Under the pieces are notes generated by a model that saw only the letters and a program-made list of their open reading frames with translations, searched no databases and was not told the origin of the DNA. From Albula goreensis (taxonomy: Eukaryota > Chordata > Actinopteri > Albuliformes > Albulidae): 64,000 nt of DNA. The number at the start of each line of letters is the position of its first letter. Position 1 is the stretch's first letter. Below are positions 61,587-64,000 of this stretch, in pieces. Both the position numbers and the translations under genes were made by a program. The stretch spans positions 3,227,364 through 3,291,363 of the forward strand of contig CM040751.1 in NCBI GenBank assembly GCA_022829145.1, in the 5' to 3' direction.

Positions 61587-64000
61587 AATTCAGCCTTTTT
61601 AATTGAATAATAAAATTATTTATGAAATACTGTAAAATTCTATTCGTGAAATGCTCATAAGCACTTTTAATCTGAACATTTTTATTGTTTCAATGAGGCC
61701 TTCTAGTATTTTTTGTACAGCTCCAGTACAAAAACCGATGCCATTTGTTTAATAACTAATATATCCACATACAATAAACACAGTCTTGAATTACAAACCG
61801 AGTTGTTATGCCTGGGTTATTTCCTGAAAAGCTGCCTTATTTGAACATCAGTTTGCAATAATATTTTTAATATACTGTAGTCCTGGGATTTACTACTTCG
61901 GGAAATCCTCTCGACTCAGAACGAAACCATCCCTTATTCGAAATTTTTTAAATTTAATGAGATATCCTTCAGAAAGGCCATCGGTGATGTAATTGCAAAT
62001 ATGATATAATTAGGTAATGCGATTCAATACTGTTAATGTGCATTAACAGAAATGTAATTATTAGTATGAGATTTATGAGGAGAAGGCATGACAATGGCAT
62101 TAAAAAGAAGGGCAAAGCAGCAGAGTGGACAGTGGGGTGGTGTATGTGATAGATCTGTGGTATTGCATTGTGTATTTCTATTTATGGGGCTGTTGTCAGG
62201 AGAGTTCGGAACATGTCACCTGTTTTGTACATCGTCACCTATCCGCGTTATCCTCTGTGCGTCCCTGTCTTCCTCCGGAAAGTGTAAGGGTGCCTCGGTG
62301 GACTCAATTAAAAAGGTTGAAAAAAAAAGAGACTTAATTGCTCTGGGTAATATTAGCGGAGCCGATCTTCACCGCTAGTTGGAGCAATTGCATTTTCCTG
62401 CCCTCTGCTTATGATCGTTTACAGTGTAGTTTTTCCTTTCCCTTCAGGTAGCCCCATTGTGATGAGGTGAATCAGCTGTATGAGAGCTTGTGTCTCTCTC
62501 CTATTCCTCTATTTTTCACAAGTGTGTTTCCTGTAGAAATAAGACACTAACAGGTTCTGTACAGCAGTCAGTCTGTTTCCTGGGCACAGGGGTGGAAAAA
62601 AAAAACCGCTTCCCTCCTTGCTGATATCCGCCGCGCTTTGAAGCCGCCGTCATCCCGCGCAGCTGATAGGTCAGCTCTTCTGATCCGGTATAGGTGTTCT
62701 CCTCTCGGCGACAGATCAAAGAGCCGGAGATGACCTCATACGCACGGCTGAGGGATAAACGATGACTTTCCCCCGCTTGCTGTTGTCTGACGCGCCTTTT
62801 TTTGTGTGTATCGGAAACAGCGGGTGATCCAGCCAAGTGAGAGACCACTCTGGAGGTGATATCAAGACACGTCCAAACTCCATCAGCCTGCGGTCTCACC
62901 TCCACCTCCGCTTTGGAGAGGAGGTGTCATCCACATCTCGTAACGCACACTTTTGTCATCTCCTCCTGTCTCCTAACAGGAGAAAGCTCTTGAACACCAC
63001 GTTACCATGGTTCCTCTGTCCCATTCTTTCAGTGTCACTTTGCTGTATAATATTGTTTACGTATTAGGTAGGGCTGCATGCATTTGTCTCATTCACAATG
63101 GGACTCTCCTATATCCGGCAACCCATCTTTCAATCTTATCGCAAGTCTGTTACAGCAGTAGCCCCTGGGCCCTCTGGATGAAGTCCAGCATATTTTCTGC
63201 CATGATATATTGGCTCTGGACTCTATTGGCACACATATAGATGAGGGAATTTAAAGCTTGCAGCTCATTGGAGGGTTACCTTTTCACTTGTGATTGATTG
63301 GCTCCTTCTCCTCAGGAAAATCAGGAAGGACATCTAAAACTAATGAATGCCATATTGACATCATTTGAGGTGAGTGGAGTGGCATCCAAAACAAAAAAAG
63401 AAGTAACTACATTTAAAAAAAAAGTGAGGGAGTGGTGAAAAATAGAGGACAAGTAGTGTTTTACAATAGTTACATCTGCCGTGATGCTGCTGTCCCCGCA
63501 CTGAAAATAAAGATTTGATTTACAGGTACGCTGAGTATGCTGTGAACAGCCAATACGTGTTGTAACTTGAGGTCTTTGTTTCTAAGTTGCAGAAAATAAA
63601 ATATTAATTTACTGGTGAAAAATGTGTATTTCTGAATTTTGCATGTTGCGGTGTACCTGCACATTAGGGTCACTGTAAAACCTTCTGCCTTTGTGCCTTG
63701 AAAGTCCAAGTGAACTTTAACCTGAGAGCATCACTGCAGTCCAATCTATCGGACAAATGGCCCAATTATACTATGAAAGGTTAATTAGGAAAATCTCACC
63801 AATAGATATTATGGCACATTCAAAAAATAACACAACAAAAGCAAATATCCACCCACTTAACACCAGTGGTATCATTTCCTGTGTAAAATGTAACACAAAA
63901 GAAAGAACAGATTAGCATTTGACTTCAGAGGAGAATGAAAGAAAAAACACCAGTCACAAAAAGGTTAGGTTTTATGTACACCGGCTTTGATGGGACTAGG
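61584..64000. other. Intergenic DNA at the window end
   Basis: A CpG-richer patch at 62600-62960 has open frames on both strands (129 codons minus strand, 62516-62905) without recognisable domain. Also holds a candidate micro-exon (63316-63369) and an X-box-like GTTACCATGGTTCC at 63001-63014. Confidence 0.45.
63316..63369 (+). other. Candidate 54-base micro-exon
   Basis: A pyrimidine-rich tract ending CTCCTTCTCCTCAG precedes it, and a consensus donor (GAG followed by GTGAGT) follows. The 54 bases are exactly 18 codons, open in the frame ENQEGHLKLMNAILTSFE. I do not recognise the peptide and see no partner exon in the window; a host gene would have to extend past 64000. Confidence 0.3.

Larger units (their letters stand above)
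59361..62193. repeat. 38-bp direct repeat pair (59361-59398 and 62156-62193)
   Basis: Both copies read TGTGGTATTGC, then TTGTGTATTTCTATTTATGG and GGCT, with only two differences over about 38 bases. They lie 2.8 kb apart, on either side of the two dinucleotide arrays. Confidence 0.85.

Noticed and set aside
1-64000. CRISPR array, bacterial operon, prophage, rRNA or complete tRNA
   Set aside because: The tandem arrays present have no unique spacers and the DNA is clearly vertebrate. No rRNA-like or complete tRNA-like sequence was found by eye, though a covariance-model search was not possible.

Overview
The window looks like teleost fish nuclear DNA. It is AT-rich and mostly non-coding. It has long dinucleotide microsatellites, a large minisatellite, and decayed copies of transposon families common in fish (Tc1-like, hAT, gypsy-type LTR, LINE). 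The one intact gene is an intronless claudin of the claudin-3/4-like type, a group that is greatly expanded in fish. I cannot name the species. Nothing suggests bacterial, viral or plasmid DNA: there are no operons, no CRISPR array and no rRNA, and I found no complete tRNA gene.

Layout. 1-5 kb: a pentanucleotide microsatellite, a dead Tc1-like transposase (about 1.86-2.48 kb) and a short hAT-type MITE with matching ends (3053-3535). 5-11.7 kb: AT-rich spacer with a GATTACA-rich repeat patch. 11.7-14.3 kb: a 49-bp minisatellite of about 2.4 kb with a rearranged core, partly organised as 98-bp dimers, followed by a 29-bp repeat. 14.3-43.7 kb: a long gene desert with simple repeats, a tandem triplet of octamer (ATGCAAAT) sites near 22.8 kb, G- and C-rich tracts, a pyrimidine-rich block near 30.8 kb and several weak exon-like or regulatory-like patches. 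43.8-45.7 kb: a 57-bp minisatellite and a LINE reverse-transcriptase remnant. 46-49 kb: spacer. 49.1-51.7 kb: a truncated gypsy-type retroelement on the minus strand. 52.3-52.9 kb: an internally deleted hAT transposase on the minus strand. 53-57 kb: spacer with G-quadruplex-prone tracts. 57.2-58.5 kb: the claudin gene with promoter and polyadenylation signals. 58.5-64 kb: spacer with two long dinucleotide arrays in opposite orientation (GT and CA) and a 38-bp direct repeat.

The only gene product I can call with confidence is the claudin, a four-pass tight-junction membrane protein. It has every family landmark plus an unusually long tyrosine-rich C-terminal tail that ends in -YI instead of the usual -YV. 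The mobile elements are all broken and should be read as genomic fossils. I found no convincing new multi-gene system. The most interesting leads are the claudin tail, the higher-order minisatellite, the octamer triplet, the internally deleted hAT copy and a few exon-like segments with good splice sites.
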